From positions 1,364,001 to 1,428,000 of the forward strand of contig NZ_NPDM01000001.1 of assembly GCF_002812085.1 (NCBI RefSeq): DNA of 64,000 bases. Direction: 5' to 3'. The translations under genes and the position numbers were made by a program. A model generated the notes under the pieces. It saw only the letters and a program-made list of their open reading frames with translations. It had not been told where the DNA came from and searched no databases. Source of the DNA: Leptospira levettii. Its GTDB lineage: Bacteria > Spirochaetota > Leptospiria > Leptospirales > Leptospiraceae. Positions 1 to 8,445 of this stretch are shown here, piece after piece. Each line of letters begins with the position of its first letter. The first letter of the stretch is position 1.

Positions 1-2
1 AT

Positions 3-1388
3 AAACCAAAAATCAAATGTAGAGATGGTATTTGGCAAAAACCTATTTCGCTTGGTCCAGTGATCAACACAAGCGAAGATGAAATCAGTCCCAACTTCCA
101 TTGGGACGGTCTTAGATTGTATTTTAGTTCTAATCGTGGCGACAAAAATAGAAAGTTCAGTTTTTACTTTAGCGAATTGAATGAAGCAAATGGTCAATTT
201 GAAACTCCAAAATTATTAGGAAATCCATTTAATACCAACCAACCACTGTCAGGCGAATCGACAGGTTTTCCTTTTGATACACCTTCTGATTATTCTACTT
301 ATAGCCTTTGGGAAGAAAGTGACAATGAAGGAATATCGGTTACGTATGACGATCTTTGGTTTTATTTTGCATCCAATCGCCCTGGTGGTGAAGGCCAATT
401 TGATATTTATCGAACCATGGTTCCAGAGGATTTGAGAAGGACCTATGACTTTGTATTCCGTGGTCTGGTTTTAGATGGATCGGAAGCCATTATGATTGGT
501 TTAGATTCAACTTTAAAAATATACGATGATACAAAACCCATCCAAGTGATCACATCAAAACGGATCGGTGGAGATCTTTCTTTAGAAGATGTTGAGAATT
601 TTCGTACTACGATTAAAACAGGGAAACTCTACCGCGTGGAAGTTTCTTCCCCTGGATTCCATCCAACAGAAATATTACTCGATCTCCGTGGTAATGTGGG
701 AAAAGACAAAGAACAATATTCACAAATCATTTTGCAACCAATACGACCTGTTAAAGACAGTCGTCCTGACAAAACCATACAAGGGATCCGATTTGTAGTA
801 AAAGATAAAAAAACAGATTTAGTCATACCAAATGCAATTTGTTTTTATTTTGATGATTTGACTCGTAAAGGAAAATCTTTATCGGCCACAGATGGTCATT
901 TTGATTTAGAACAAACACCTACGATGGACTTTGAGATCTTAGCACGTGCCAAAGGGTTTAAAGAAGAAACCTTTTTGTTTTCAAAAGATAAAATCCAAGA
1001 GATGTCAGGCAAAGAGACAGTATTGTACCTTCGAAATTTAAAAGACTTTGATGATCTGTACAACACAATTATTTATTTCCCGTTCAACGAACGAACATTG
1101 AGCGATGAGGATAAGAAAAAATTGGATCTTTTGGCGGACTTCCTTATCCAACATAAAAATGAAAAAGTTGAAATTGGTGGGCATACCGACAATATAGGGA
1201 ATAAAGAATACAACATCAATCTAAGTGAAGATCGAGCTCTCTCTGTTTATCAGTATTTGCGTTTGAAAGGTGTACCAAAAGAACGAATGAAAGTGCAAGC
1301 TTATCATTATTCGCAACCAATTTCAGACAATGAAACAGAAGAAGGAAGATCTCGCAATAGACGTGTGAATTTTAAGAAGATAGACTAA
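3..1388 (+). CDS. OmpA-family envelope protein with PD40-like repeats (5' end outside window)
   Basis: The reading frame is open to the left edge of the window, so the GTG at 60 is probably internal and the true start lies upstream. The N-terminal part has repeated motifs of the form 'ISPNFHWDGLRLYFSSNR' and 'DDLWFYFASNRPGG', typical of PD40/TolB-type beta-propeller blades. The last ~115 residues form an OmpA/MotB peptidoglycan-binding domain (YFPFNE, GHTDNIGNKEYN, LSEDRA, GRSRNRRVNF, with the expected Asp and Arg). The protein probably tethers the outer membrane or an envelope complex to peptidoglycan. It ends one base before the next ATG, so the two genes are probably cotranscribed. The role is inferred from domains only. 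Confidence 0.85.
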   Translation, partial: KPKIKCRDGIWQKPISLGPVINTSEDEISPNFHWDGLRLYFSSNRGDKNRKFSFYFSELNEANGQFETPKLLGNPFNTNQPLSGESTGFPFDTPSDYSTYSLWEESDNEGISVTYDDLWFYFASNRPGGEGQFDIYRTMVPEDLRRTYDFVFRGLVLDGSEAIMIGLDSTLKIYDDTKPIQVITSKRIGGDLSLEDVENFRTTIKTGKLYRVEVSSPGFHPTEILLDLRGNVGKDKEQYSQIILQPIRPVKDSRPDKTIQGIRFVVKDKKTDLVIPNAICFYFDDLTRKGKSLSATDGHFDLEQTPTMDFEILARAKGFKEETFLFSKDKIQEMSGKETVLYLRNLKDFDDLYNTIIYFPFNERTLSDEDKKKLDLLADFLIQHKNEKVEIGGHTDNIGNKEYNINLSEDRALSVYQYLRLKGVPKERMKVQAYHYSQPISDNETEEGRSRNRRVNFKKID

Positions 1389-1389
1389 C

Positions 1390-2514
1390 ATGATCAATCG
1401 AGTCAAAATCCATTTCGACCAAGAACGCGAGTATGTTCCTTTAGAAGCCGTCCGTGTTTTGCCTGAATTTTTCAAACAGATGATGGCTGGAAATGGATTG
1501 TTTCTAAAAGGTTATGATTCCCCTGTAAAAGTGAAATTTAAAGGGGAACGTCCTGATGGGGCACATATTTGGGAATTGGAAACAATGCCCGAAATGATTG
1601 AAACCATTTTTACAATCCAAGCGACACCAAGTTTTCATGTAGAAATCGATTACGAAATCCAAAATCAAAAGGATAATCTTTTACTTGGGAAAGCAATTGA
1701 CCGTCGGCAAACTTATACAACTCGCCAAGATTCTAGGAACGAAAAAGTAAGAGGTAATGTTGTTGCTTCCAATTTTTTAATTGCGAAAACAAATATCGAT
1801 TTTTCGAAATTAACCGGTGTTAGTTCACAGGTTATTTTATCTGACATTCAAAAAACCGTTCTGAAGAACTACCCTCAGTCGAAAGTGGTATTCATTTCAT
1901 CCTCAACACACAGTGATGAAATTGATCTAATGAAGGAACATAAAAAACCAATTTTTGTTTTGGATACGGAAACATTCGAATCTTACAATTCGGATGAAGT
2001 ATTCGACCCTAAAAAAACTTTTGAAGATGAGTTTTTACTCGATGATAAAGTGAATGAATACAAAAAGAAAAAAATAGGATCTTATATTTATTATCCATTA
2101 TTCATTCAAATGAAAGAAATGCATTTTTTTGCATATCTCTCATTAGAAACCGAAAGAACAAGAATCCCTAGTGAAGTTTTGGATTTGTTTAAAGAGGTTG
2201 AACGTACGTTTCAAGAAAGAATTATGGATTCAAATACCCATATTCTTGATATCAAACAAAACGTTTTGAACGTTTCTCGAGGTGGAGTTGCCTTGGAAAT
2301 CAGTGATATGGAAATTGTAAAAGCACTGAAAGTGAAACCTTCGTTTACCTTGGACATCAATTTTAAATTACAAGCACCAATTCGGATGGCAGTAGAATTA
2401 CGTCATTTAGAAGAAGTGAACGATTTTTATCGTTTAGGCGGTAGGATCACTGGTGTAAGCGGAGACAAAAAAGCCAAAGAGATTTACCATAGTCTCATTG
2501 ATTTTTTTAATTAA
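1390..2514 (+). CDS. split PilZ-like protein with GAF-like insert (DUF1577-type)
   Basis: This 374-residue soluble protein carries the two PilZ c-di-GMP-binding signatures far apart: RQDSR (RxxxR) at residues 112-116 and NVSRGG ([D/N]xSxxG) at 294-299, followed by a beta-rich tail ending in RLGGRITG. The ~180 residues between them include 'IGSYIYYPLFIQMKEMHFF', which resembles the core strands of a GAF domain. I believe this corresponds to the Leptospira DUF1577 family, from memory. A second protein with the same layout lies at 17053-18225. c-di-GMP sensing is inferred from motifs, not shown. The gene sits between an OmpA-family gene and hisS, one base after the former. Confidence 0.6.
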   Translation: MINRVKIHFDQEREYVPLEAVRVLPEFFKQMMAGNGLFLKGYDSPVKVKFKGERPDGAHIWELETMPEMIETIFTIQATPSFHVEIDYEIQNQKDNLLLGKAIDRRQTYTTRQDSRNEKVRGNVVASNFLIAKTNIDFSKLTGVSSQVILSDIQKTVLKNYPQSKVVFISSSTHSDEIDLMKEHKKPIFVLDTETFESYNSDEVFDPKKTFEDEFLLDDKVNEYKKKKIGSYIYYPLFIQMKEMHFFAYLSLETERTRIPSEVLDLFKEVERTFQERIMDSNTHILDIKQNVLNVSRGGVALEISDMEIVKALKVKPSFTLDINFKLQAPIRMAVELRHLEEVNDFYRLGGRITGVSGDKKAKEIYHSLIDFFN

Positions 2515-2541
2515 ACTTCTTGGTTCAATAGGAGCCAAACA

Positions 2542-3855
2542 TTGAAAGAACAGAAATTAACTACAGAAAACTATAAAGGTACTCGGGATTTTTATCCTGA
2601 GGATATGCGCCTTCGGAACTATCTTTTTTCCGTCATGAAAGACGTTGTAAGGTCATATGGATACGAAGAGTATGATGGCCCAATGGTCGAATCCTTAGAT
2701 TTATACCGAGCAAAAACTGGTGAAGAAATTGTAGGGAAACAAATTTATAACTTTATCGATAAGGGTGATCGTGAAGTTGCGATTCGACCAGAAATGACTC
2801 CAACTGTTGCAAGAATGGTGGCAAAAAAATTACGAGAGTTACCAAGACCAATTCGTTGGTTTTCCATTCCTAATTTATGGCGTTATGAACAACCAGGCCA
2901 TGGCCGTCTTAGAGAACATTGGCAATTAAACGTTGATATGTTTGGTGTCACAACAAGTCGTGCAGAGTTAGAAATATTGTCTCTAGCTTGTGACATCCTC
3001 TTTGCTTTTGGTGCTCCTAGAAATAGTTTCAAAGTTACCATTTCTCATAGATCATTACTCGATGAATTTTTGTTAGATGGTTTAAAAGTAAGTCCAAACC
3101 AAGCACATGAAGTTTCAAAAATTTTGGACAAAAAGAACAAAATCACACAAGAGGAATACATCACTCTTGTTTCCAAAACAATTCCAAATGATAGTTCTGC
3201 TGTTTCAAAAATTGATTTGTTTTTAAATTCAACCGTAGAGACACTCAATCAAATCCCAGGAATCAAAGAAGAAACTTTGAGTGCAATCAAAGGATTGTTC
3301 CAAGAGATTAAGATGATTGGTTTAGAAGACATTGTACATTTTGATCCTTCTGTTGTAAGGGGTTTCGATTATTATACAGGTTTTATTTTCGAAATCTTCG
3401 ATTCATCACCACAAAACAAACGTTCCCTATACGGCGGAGGAAGGTATGATAATCTCATTGGATTATTTTCGAATGAAGAGTTAACGGGAATTGGTTTTGG
3501 GCTAGGGGATGTAACGTTACAGAACTTTTTAACAGTCCATAATCTATTGCCTAGTTTTAAAAATGATTCTACAGTTTATATTCCACTTTTGGATGATTCT
3601 TCCTTTGCAGAAAACCATAATTTTGCAAAACAATTACGAAAAGAAAAGATCAATGTCGAAGTTTCGTTAGTTTCTCAAAAGATGGGAAAACAACTTTCTT
3701 ATGCCGAAAAAAAAGGATACAGATGGATTTTGCTTCGTGGTGAAGACGAAATCAAAACTGGTAGCGTAACATTGAAAGATATGGCAACTAGAGACCAATT
3801 TACGTTTAGTTTCTCAGAAGCACTTCAGAAGATAAAAGAAGAGCTTTTGAAATGA
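2542..3855 (+). CDS. hisS: histidine--tRNA ligase
   Basis: HisS charges tRNA-His with histidine in the cytoplasm. The 437-residue product has the class II synthetase features: 'GTRDFYPEDM' near the N-terminus, motif 2 around 'AIRPEMTPTVARMV' and 'WRYEQPGHGRLREHWQLNVD', the histidine-specific 'VRGFDYYTGFIFE', and motif 3 'YGGGRYDNLIGLF ... GIGFGLGD'. The C-terminal ~90 residues match the anticodon-binding fold. The start is a TTG at 2542 with AGGAG eight to twelve bases upstream; no better start is seen. The stop overlaps the ATG of the next gene (ATGA), suggesting translational coupling to a PAP2 phosphatase gene. Confidence 0.96.
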   Translation: MKEQKLTTENYKGTRDFYPEDMRLRNYLFSVMKDVVRSYGYEEYDGPMVESLDLYRAKTGEEIVGKQIYNFIDKGDREVAIRPEMTPTVARMVAKKLRELPRPIRWFSIPNLWRYEQPGHGRLREHWQLNVDMFGVTTSRAELEILSLACDILFAFGAPRNSFKVTISHRSLLDEFLLDGLKVSPNQAHEVSKILDKKNKITQEEYITLVSKTIPNDSSAVSKIDLFLNSTVETLNQIPGIKEETLSAIKGLFQEIKMIGLEDIVHFDPSVVRGFDYYTGFIFEIFDSSPQNKRSLYGGGRYDNLIGLFSNEELTGIGFGLGDVTLQNFLTVHNLLPSFKNDSTVYIPLLDDSSFAENHNFAKQLRKEKINVEVSLVSQKMGKQLSYAEKKGYRWILLRGEDEIKTGSVTLKDMATRDQFTFSFSEALQKIKEELLK

Positions 3856-4385
3856 ATTGGATAAACAGAGTAGATTTAAAGTTATCCACTTGGATACAAA
3901 AACACTTACATCATAAAAACCTTAGTTGGGTTTTATCTCGAATCAATCGAGGAGAGATGTTTGCATTGGTTTTACTACCACTAATGTTTTTAAGTGAACT
4001 ATATAAACCAGTTTATATGAGTCTGCCATTTGTTTTGGTTTTTACATATATGACCGATCGTTTGGTTTTGGTATTAAAGAAGTATTTCGCCAGAAAACGC
4101 CCTCTAGTGAGTGTTATGGGAAAAGTGGATTCAAATCCAGATATGAAACATTCGTTTCCTTCCGCTCATAGTGCAAATTCAATTGTTGTTGCAACAATAC
4201 TTGTTTTTGCATTTCGAGAAACTCCTTATTTCTTTTTATTTAGTTTATTTGCTGGAGTGGGCAGGTTGATCACCTTACACCACTTTGTTAGTGATATTAT
4301 TGGAGGATGGGTCATTGGTTTTGTGATTGGAATTTTTGCAGTAACAATCCATTTCTTTTTATGGCCATATTTGGTAACTTTATGA
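3852..4385 (+). CDS. PAP2-family membrane phosphatase
   Basis: This 177-residue integral membrane protein has the three-part PAP2 acid phosphatase signature: KKYFARKRP (KX6RP), SFPSAHS (PSGH-type with Ala for Gly) and [16 protein letters not shown] (SRX5HX3D-type with Gly in place of Ser). Such enzymes dephosphorylate lipid phosphates (phosphatidate, undecaprenyl pyrophosphate) or lipid A at the membrane. Three or four hydrophobic segments surround the motifs. The gene overlaps hisS by four bases upstream and the acyltransferase gene by four bases downstream, so it is embedded in one operon. The downstream LpxL-type acyltransferase makes a lipid/lipid A role plausible, but the substrate is unknown. 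Confidence 0.85.
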   Translation: MNWINRVDLKLSTWIQKHLHHKNLSWVLSRINRGEMFALVLLPLMFLSELYKPVYMSLPFVLVFTYMTDRLVLVLKKYFARKRPLVSVMGKVDSNPDMKHSFPSAHSANSIVVATILVFAFRETPYFFLFSLFAGVGRLITLHHFVSDIIGGWVIGFVIGIFAVTIHFFLWPYLVTL

Positions 4386-5299
4386 AATACATCGGATACT
4401 TTTTATCATTTATCATTGTTTATTCATTTTATTTCCCTTTTAAGATTTTGCCATACCAATGGTGCCTTTCGTATGGGATGTTTTTAACAAACTTAATTTA
4501 TCAATTTGATAAAAAACATAGAAAAGTAGCAGCAGAAAACATTCGTTTCGCTTTCCCAAATTACACAGAGGATCAGATTTTAAATTTGGTCAAAGCTCAT
4601 TATCGTCATTTGGGAATTTTACTTGCTCATACTCTTTGGGCTCCTCGCATGACACACGCTTGGTTGGACAAGTATCTTGTTGTTGATGAATCTAGTTTAA
4701 AAATAGAAGAAGATACCAAAAAAGAAGGTGTAGGTGTTATTCTTATTTCCGGTCATTTCGGTACGTGGGAAATTTTAGTTCAATTTTTGGGAATCCGAAT
4801 GAAGGGTGGAGGAATTTACAAAAAGGTAAGAAATCCTTTTGTTGATACCTTACTGAAGCGGATGCGATCTAAAAATGGTGTTGTTTTAGTTCCTGTTGAA
4901 GAATCAACACAGGTGATCAAACTACTCAAACAAGGTTATTGGATTGGATTTGGTGCAGACCAAAACGCTGGCAAAGCAGGCATCTTTGTTCCTTTTATGA
5001 ACAGGCAAGCTTCTACGTTTGTAGGTCCAGCACTCATGGCATATCTAACTGGAGCCAAAATGTTATATTATTCTGTGTTAGCTGGTGAAAATGGTAAGGT
5101 AATTGTAAGAGTCAAAGATCTGGGTTATGTTGATAAAAAGTTATATCCTAAAAAAGATGATGTAATTCGTCATTATACAGAACTATGGACAAAAACTTTA
5201 GAAGAAGAAGTAAAGTTATTTCCGGAGCAGTACTTTTGGGTACATCGTAGATGGAGAACCCAACCCCAACTCGTCGATATGAACTCAGATTCAAAGTGA
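4382..5299 (+). CDS. LpxL/HtrB-type lysophospholipid (lipid A) acyltransferase
   Basis: The chosen start is the ATG at 4382, which overlaps the preceding stop as ATGA; the frame can be extended 25 codons further to 4307, but that would run through the PAP2 gene. The 305-residue product begins with a membrane anchor ([18 protein letters not shown]). It carries the acyltransferase motif HFGTWE (HX4[D/E]) and '[20 protein letters not shown]', as in late lipid A acyltransferases that transfer secondary acyl chains on the inner membrane. Placement after a PAP2 phosphatase supports an envelope-lipid role. The exact acyl donor and acceptor cannot be told. Confidence 0.85.
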   Translation: MKYIGYFLSFIIVYSFYFPFKILPYQWCLSYGMFLTNLIYQFDKKHRKVAAENIRFAFPNYTEDQILNLVKAHYRHLGILLAHTLWAPRMTHAWLDKYLVVDESSLKIEEDTKKEGVGVILISGHFGTWEILVQFLGIRMKGGGIYKKVRNPFVDTLLKRMRSKNGVVLVPVEESTQVIKLLKQGYWIGFGADQNAGKAGIFVPFMNRQASTFVGPALMAYLTGAKMLYYSVLAGENGKVIVRVKDLGYVDKKLYPKKDDVIRHYTELWTKTLEEEVKLFPEQYFWVHRRWRTQPQLVDMNSDSK

Positions 5300-5393
5300 A
5301 GAGATTTAGATCTTTACGGGAACAGAATGTTTGTTTGATTCGTTCCTGTTTTGGAAGTTGGTAAAAGTCGATTTTTTGAATTGAATATCGTAG

Positions 5394-5427
5394 AAAAAGG
5401 CCAGAAATATTTCTGGCCTTTTTTTTT
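5394..5427. terminator. bidirectional intrinsic terminator
   Basis: A 9-bp perfect stem GGCCAGAAA (5399-5407) / TTTCTGGCC (5410-5418) with a two-base loop is flanked by A5 on the left and T9 on the right. It can therefore terminate transcription from both sides. It lies between the convergent acyltransferase gene (ends 5299) and pntAA (ends 5430). Confidence 0.9.
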
Positions 5428-5429
5428 GA

Positions 5430-6557
5430 TTACTCTCCTAAAAGAGTTAAGGTTGGTTTGTGTCGGATAGAACCATTTTCAGCAATCATACATGCGTTGA
5501 TGATTTCATCTTCTAAGTTGATATTAAATTGTTTTTCTTTGTTCACAAATAGTTTGAGAAAGTTCACAATGTTTTTTGCATACATTTTACTTGCATCCAT
5601 TGGTTGTGTACTTTGGAGATTTGAATTCCCAATGATTGTGATACCTTTGTAAACAATGGTTTTATCATTTTCTGTTAACTCACAGTTTCCACCATTTACC
5701 GCTGCAAGATCTACAATGACAGAACCTTGTCTCATCTTATCAACCATCTCTTTAGTGATCAGAAGAGGTGCACGTTTTCCCGGAATCAGAGCTGTAGTGA
5801 TGATGATATCTGCCTTTTCCGCAAACTTTGCAATTGCTTCTTTTTGACGTCTTTGGTAGTCATCTGATTGTTCTACCGCATAACCACCAGTATTGGATGC
5901 ATCTGCTGCACCTTCCACTTCCACAAACTTTGCACCAAGTGACATACACTGTTCTTTAACTTCTGGACGAGTATCAAATACATCAACAACAGCACCTAAA
6001 CGACGTGAGGTTGCGATTGCCTGCAAACCAGCAACTCCTGCCCCTAGGATTAATACACGTGCTGGTGTAATTGTACCAGCAGCAGTAGTTAACATTGGAA
6101 AAAATCGACTGTAGTTAGAGGCAGCTAGTAAAACCGCTTTGTAACCGGAAACAGTTGCTTGGCTACTGAGTACATCCATAGATTGTGCTCGTGTAATCCT
6201 TGGGATTGTATCCATCGAAAAGATTTTGAATGATGCGGATGCAATTTCCTTCACCTTTTTGGGGAAAGCCAATGGTGATAATGTAGCGATGTACATTTTA
6301 TCTTTTCCAATCTTCTTAGCACTCGCTTCATCTAATGCATGAATGGAAACTACAATATCGGAGCCAGATAAAATTGAATCTCTCGATTCCACTGTTGCAC
6401 CAACATCTTTATAATCTTGGTCTGAGAAAAATGCGCTGTCTCCAGCTGTAGTTTCAATCGCAACACTGAAGCCTAACTTTTTCAATGGGTCAATTACATC
6501 TGGTGTGATTGCAACTCGGTTTTCATACGATGGTTCTTTGATTACGCCTATTTTCAT
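5430..6557 (-). CDS. pntAA: NAD(P) transhydrogenase subunit alpha part 1 (PntAA-type)
   Basis: This 375-residue protein is the NAD(H)-binding domain I of proton-translocating transhydrogenase, which transfers hydride between NAD(H) and NADP(H). It shows the alanine dehydrogenase/PNT N-terminal fold (MKIGVIKEPSYENRVAITPD) and a Rossmann motif VLILGAGVAGLQAI followed by the acidic VFDTRPEVKEQ. The length fits a separate PntAA rather than the fused E. coli alpha subunit. The membrane subunits PntAB and PntB are not adjacent: a terminator follows directly. The start at 6557 lies one base after the stop of the epimerase gene, so the two are cotranscribed. Alanine dehydrogenase is a less likely alternative. 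Confidence 0.85.
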   Translation of the reverse strand: MKIGVIKEPSYENRVAITPDVIDPLKKLGFSVAIETTAGDSAFFSDQDYKDVGATVESRDSILSGSDIVVSIHALDEASAKKIGKDKMYIATLSPLAFPKKVKEIASASFKIFSMDTIPRITRAQSMDVLSSQATVSGYKAVLLAASNYSRFFPMLTTAAGTITPARVLILGAGVAGLQAIATSRRLGAVVDVFDTRPEVKEQCMSLGAKFVEVEGAADASNTGGYAVEQSDDYQRRQKEAIAKFAEKADIIITTALIPGKRAPLLITKEMVDKMRQGSVIVDLAAVNGGNCELTENDKTIVYKGITIIGNSNLQSTQPMDASKMYAKNIVNFLKLFVNKEKQFNINLEDEIINACMIAENGSIRHKPTLTLLGE

Positions 6558-6558
6558 T

Positions 6559-7491
6559 TTATACTCTTTTGCTAAAATATTCGATGGTTTTTTTTACACC
6601 TTCCACGAGTGGAACAGTGGTAGTATAATTCAGTTTTTCTTTCGCCAAACTTAGATTTGGTTTTCTTCTTGTTGGATCATCTTGTGGAAGTGGCAGATAA
6701 ATTATTTTTGATTTACTTCCAGTTTCTTTGATCACTAGTTCTGCTAGTTCTTTGACAGTAAATTCACCATCATTGCCTAGATTCACTGGACCTACAAAAT
6801 TTTCGACATTCATCATATCGATGATACCTTTTACAAGATCATCCACAAAACAAAAAGACCGAGTTTGGCTTCCATCACCATAAATTGTGATGTCTTCACC
6901 GCGTAACGCTTGTACGATAAAATTACTAACAACACGTCCATCATCTGGAATCATTCTTGGGCCATAAGTATTAAAAATGCGAATGACTCGGATTTCAACC
7001 CCATGTTGTCTGTGGTAATCAAAACACAAAGTTTCAGCCACACGTTTCCCTTCATCGTAACAACTACGAATTCCGATGGTATTCACATTTCCCCAATACG
7101 ATTCCGTTTGAGGGTGTTCTAGTGGATTTCCATAAACTTCTGAAGTACTTGCTTGTAGGATCCTTGCTTTCACACGTTTGGCAAGTCCCAACATATTCAT
7201 CATACCTAAAACGTTTGTTTTTACGGTTTTGATGGGATTACTTTGGTAATGGACAGGTGACGCAGGACAGGCCATATTATAAATTTGATCCACTTCTAAC
7301 TTGATCGGATCAGTGATGTCGTGTCGGATAAGTTCAAAATTGGGATTTGAAAGTAGGTGAGATAGATTTTCTTTTCTACCAGTGTGAAAATTGTCTAAAA
7401 CAATGATTTTGTTTCCAGCATTGAGCAGTCTTTCTGCTAAATGAGACCCGATGAACCCAGCTCCCCCCGTTATGAGAATTCTTTTTGCCAT
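6559..7491 (-). CDS. NAD-dependent epimerase, UDP-glucuronate decarboxylase (UDP-xylose synthase)-like
   Basis: The 310-residue extended SDR enzyme has the glycine-rich motif GGAGFIGSH at residues 8-16, the 'STSEVYGNP' catalytic Ser/Thr region and the YxxxK motif as YDEGK. The segments [11 protein letters not shown], '[11 protein letters not shown]' and 'DGRVVSNFI' are characteristic of UDP-glucuronate decarboxylases, which make UDP-xylose for polysaccharide synthesis. The related dTDP-glucose 4,6-dehydratases and UDP-glucose epimerases are alternatives. It is followed after one base by pntAA. The gene immediately upstream on the same strand encodes an M50-type peptidase, with hairpins in the gap. 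Confidence 0.82.
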   Translation of the reverse strand: MAKRILITGGAGFIGSHLAERLLNAGNKIIVLDNFHTGRKENLSHLLSNPNFELIRHDITDPIKLEVDQIYNMACPASPVHYQSNPIKTVKTNVLGMMNMLGLAKRVKARILQASTSEVYGNPLEHPQTESYWGNVNTIGIRSCYDEGKRVAETLCFDYHRQHGVEIRVIRIFNTYGPRMIPDDGRVVSNFIVQALRGEDITIYGDGSQTRSFCFVDDLVKGIIDMMNVENFVGPVNLGNDGEFTVKELAELVIKETGSKSKIIYLPLPQDDPTRRKPNLSLAKEKLNYTTTVPLVEGVKKTIEYFSKRV

Positions 7492-7511
7492 TGAGATTCT
7501 ATATTTGTGAA

Positions 7512-7541
7512 GTAGGTGTCCTACGCAAATGAAAATTTGCG
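7512..7541. promoter_or_regulatory. two adjacent hairpins in intergenic gap
   Basis: The 57-base gap between the M50 peptidase stop (7549) and the epimerase start (7491) contains GTAGG-tgt-CCTAC (about 7512-7524) and CGCAAAT-gaaa-ATTTGCG (7524-7541). Neither is followed by a T-run, so this is not a classical terminator. It may instead be an RNA processing or stabilising element in a minus-strand transcript. Function is unknown. Confidence 0.4.
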
Positions 7542-7548
7542 ATAAGGA

Positions 7549-8430
7549 CTAACCTTGGTTGTCTTTCGAAGGAGGATCTAAGAAGAAATTTGGAGGCAAA
7601 ACGATCCCACTTTCCGGATCAACCCCTCTTTTTTCCAACCAAAGTTTCGCTTCTGGTGAGAGTTCCCCAGGGAATCGTTCAAATTGTTCCACGGGATCTG
7701 GAGAATGGTGGGCTTCCTCGTGAGAAAGAGAAGTTCGGAGAGACATAAAAATGATACCAATGCTAAGCAATGACCAAAGTGTTGCGATCAAATATCCCAA
7801 AATCAAAACCACTGTTGGAATTTCTTCATTTTGTAAATCTTCAGGTCCAAGGCCTGCCATCCAAAAGGCAAGGATGCCCGCATCGGTTTCTGCGAGTCGT
7901 TCTGCAAAATCAGATAAATCATATAGTGAATACAATGAAATGCTGGTACCTAAAAAAACGAGGGATAGGATCGAGGTCGTTTCACCTAACATCCCTAAAA
8001 CTAAAATCCCAACTCCCCAGAAAATACCTGTAAAATAAGCTAGATCACCTAATTTTGAATACAACACACTGACAGAAATCAGAAACAATCCAAACAAAAT
8101 CATTGTTTGGCGAGCATGTCGGCCTTGGAATCCTAATCGTAATAAAAATGCTCCAACAATGGAAGATCCAATGTATCCTGCTGATACAACTAGGATAAAA
8201 GAACCACGAAAGGATGCAGGAACAGCAATGGTCTCTCCACCTTCGTTACCGTGTAGAGTGATTCCTTTCACAACACCACCGCTAAAAAGAGCGGCTGTTG
8301 CATGGCAGATTTCGTGAATCAAAACCACAAACTCTTTTAAGTACGAAGTGAATTGGTGGTCCCAAAACGCGACTAAACTTAGGATGAGCGATAAAAAAAT
8401 GACAAATTTAACAGGTTTTTCTGCCATCAT
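7549..8430 (-). CDS. M50-family membrane metallopeptidase-like protein
   Basis: This 293-residue membrane protein carries HEICH (HExxH zinc motif, residues 39-43) inside the segment 'VVLIHEICHATAALFSGG', followed by six to seven further hydrophobic helices and a ~70-residue hydrophilic tail. The arrangement resembles the M50B-type peptidase family of multi-pass zinc proteases, which cleave within or near membranes. A clear second zinc-ligand motif (LDG/NxxPxxxxDG) was not seen, so catalysis is uncertain. The start lies 15 bases after the stop of the SpoIIE phosphatase gene, so it is probably in that operon and might act on a signalling partner. Confidence 0.7.
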   Translation of the reverse strand: MMAEKPVKFVIFLSLILSLVAFWDHQFTSYLKEFVVLIHEICHATAALFSGGVVKGITLHGNEGGETIAVPASFRGSFILVVSAGYIGSSIVGAFLLRLGFQGRHARQTMILFGLFLISVSVLYSKLGDLAYFTGIFWGVGILVLGMLGETTSILSLVFLGTSISLYSLYDLSDFAERLAETDAGILAFWMAGLGPEDLQNEEIPTVVLILGYLIATLWSLLSIGIIFMSLRTSLSHEEAHHSPDPVEQFERFPGELSPEAKLWLEKRGVDPESGIVLPPNFFLDPPSKDNQG

Positions 8431-8445
8431 CGGTTTAAATATCGG

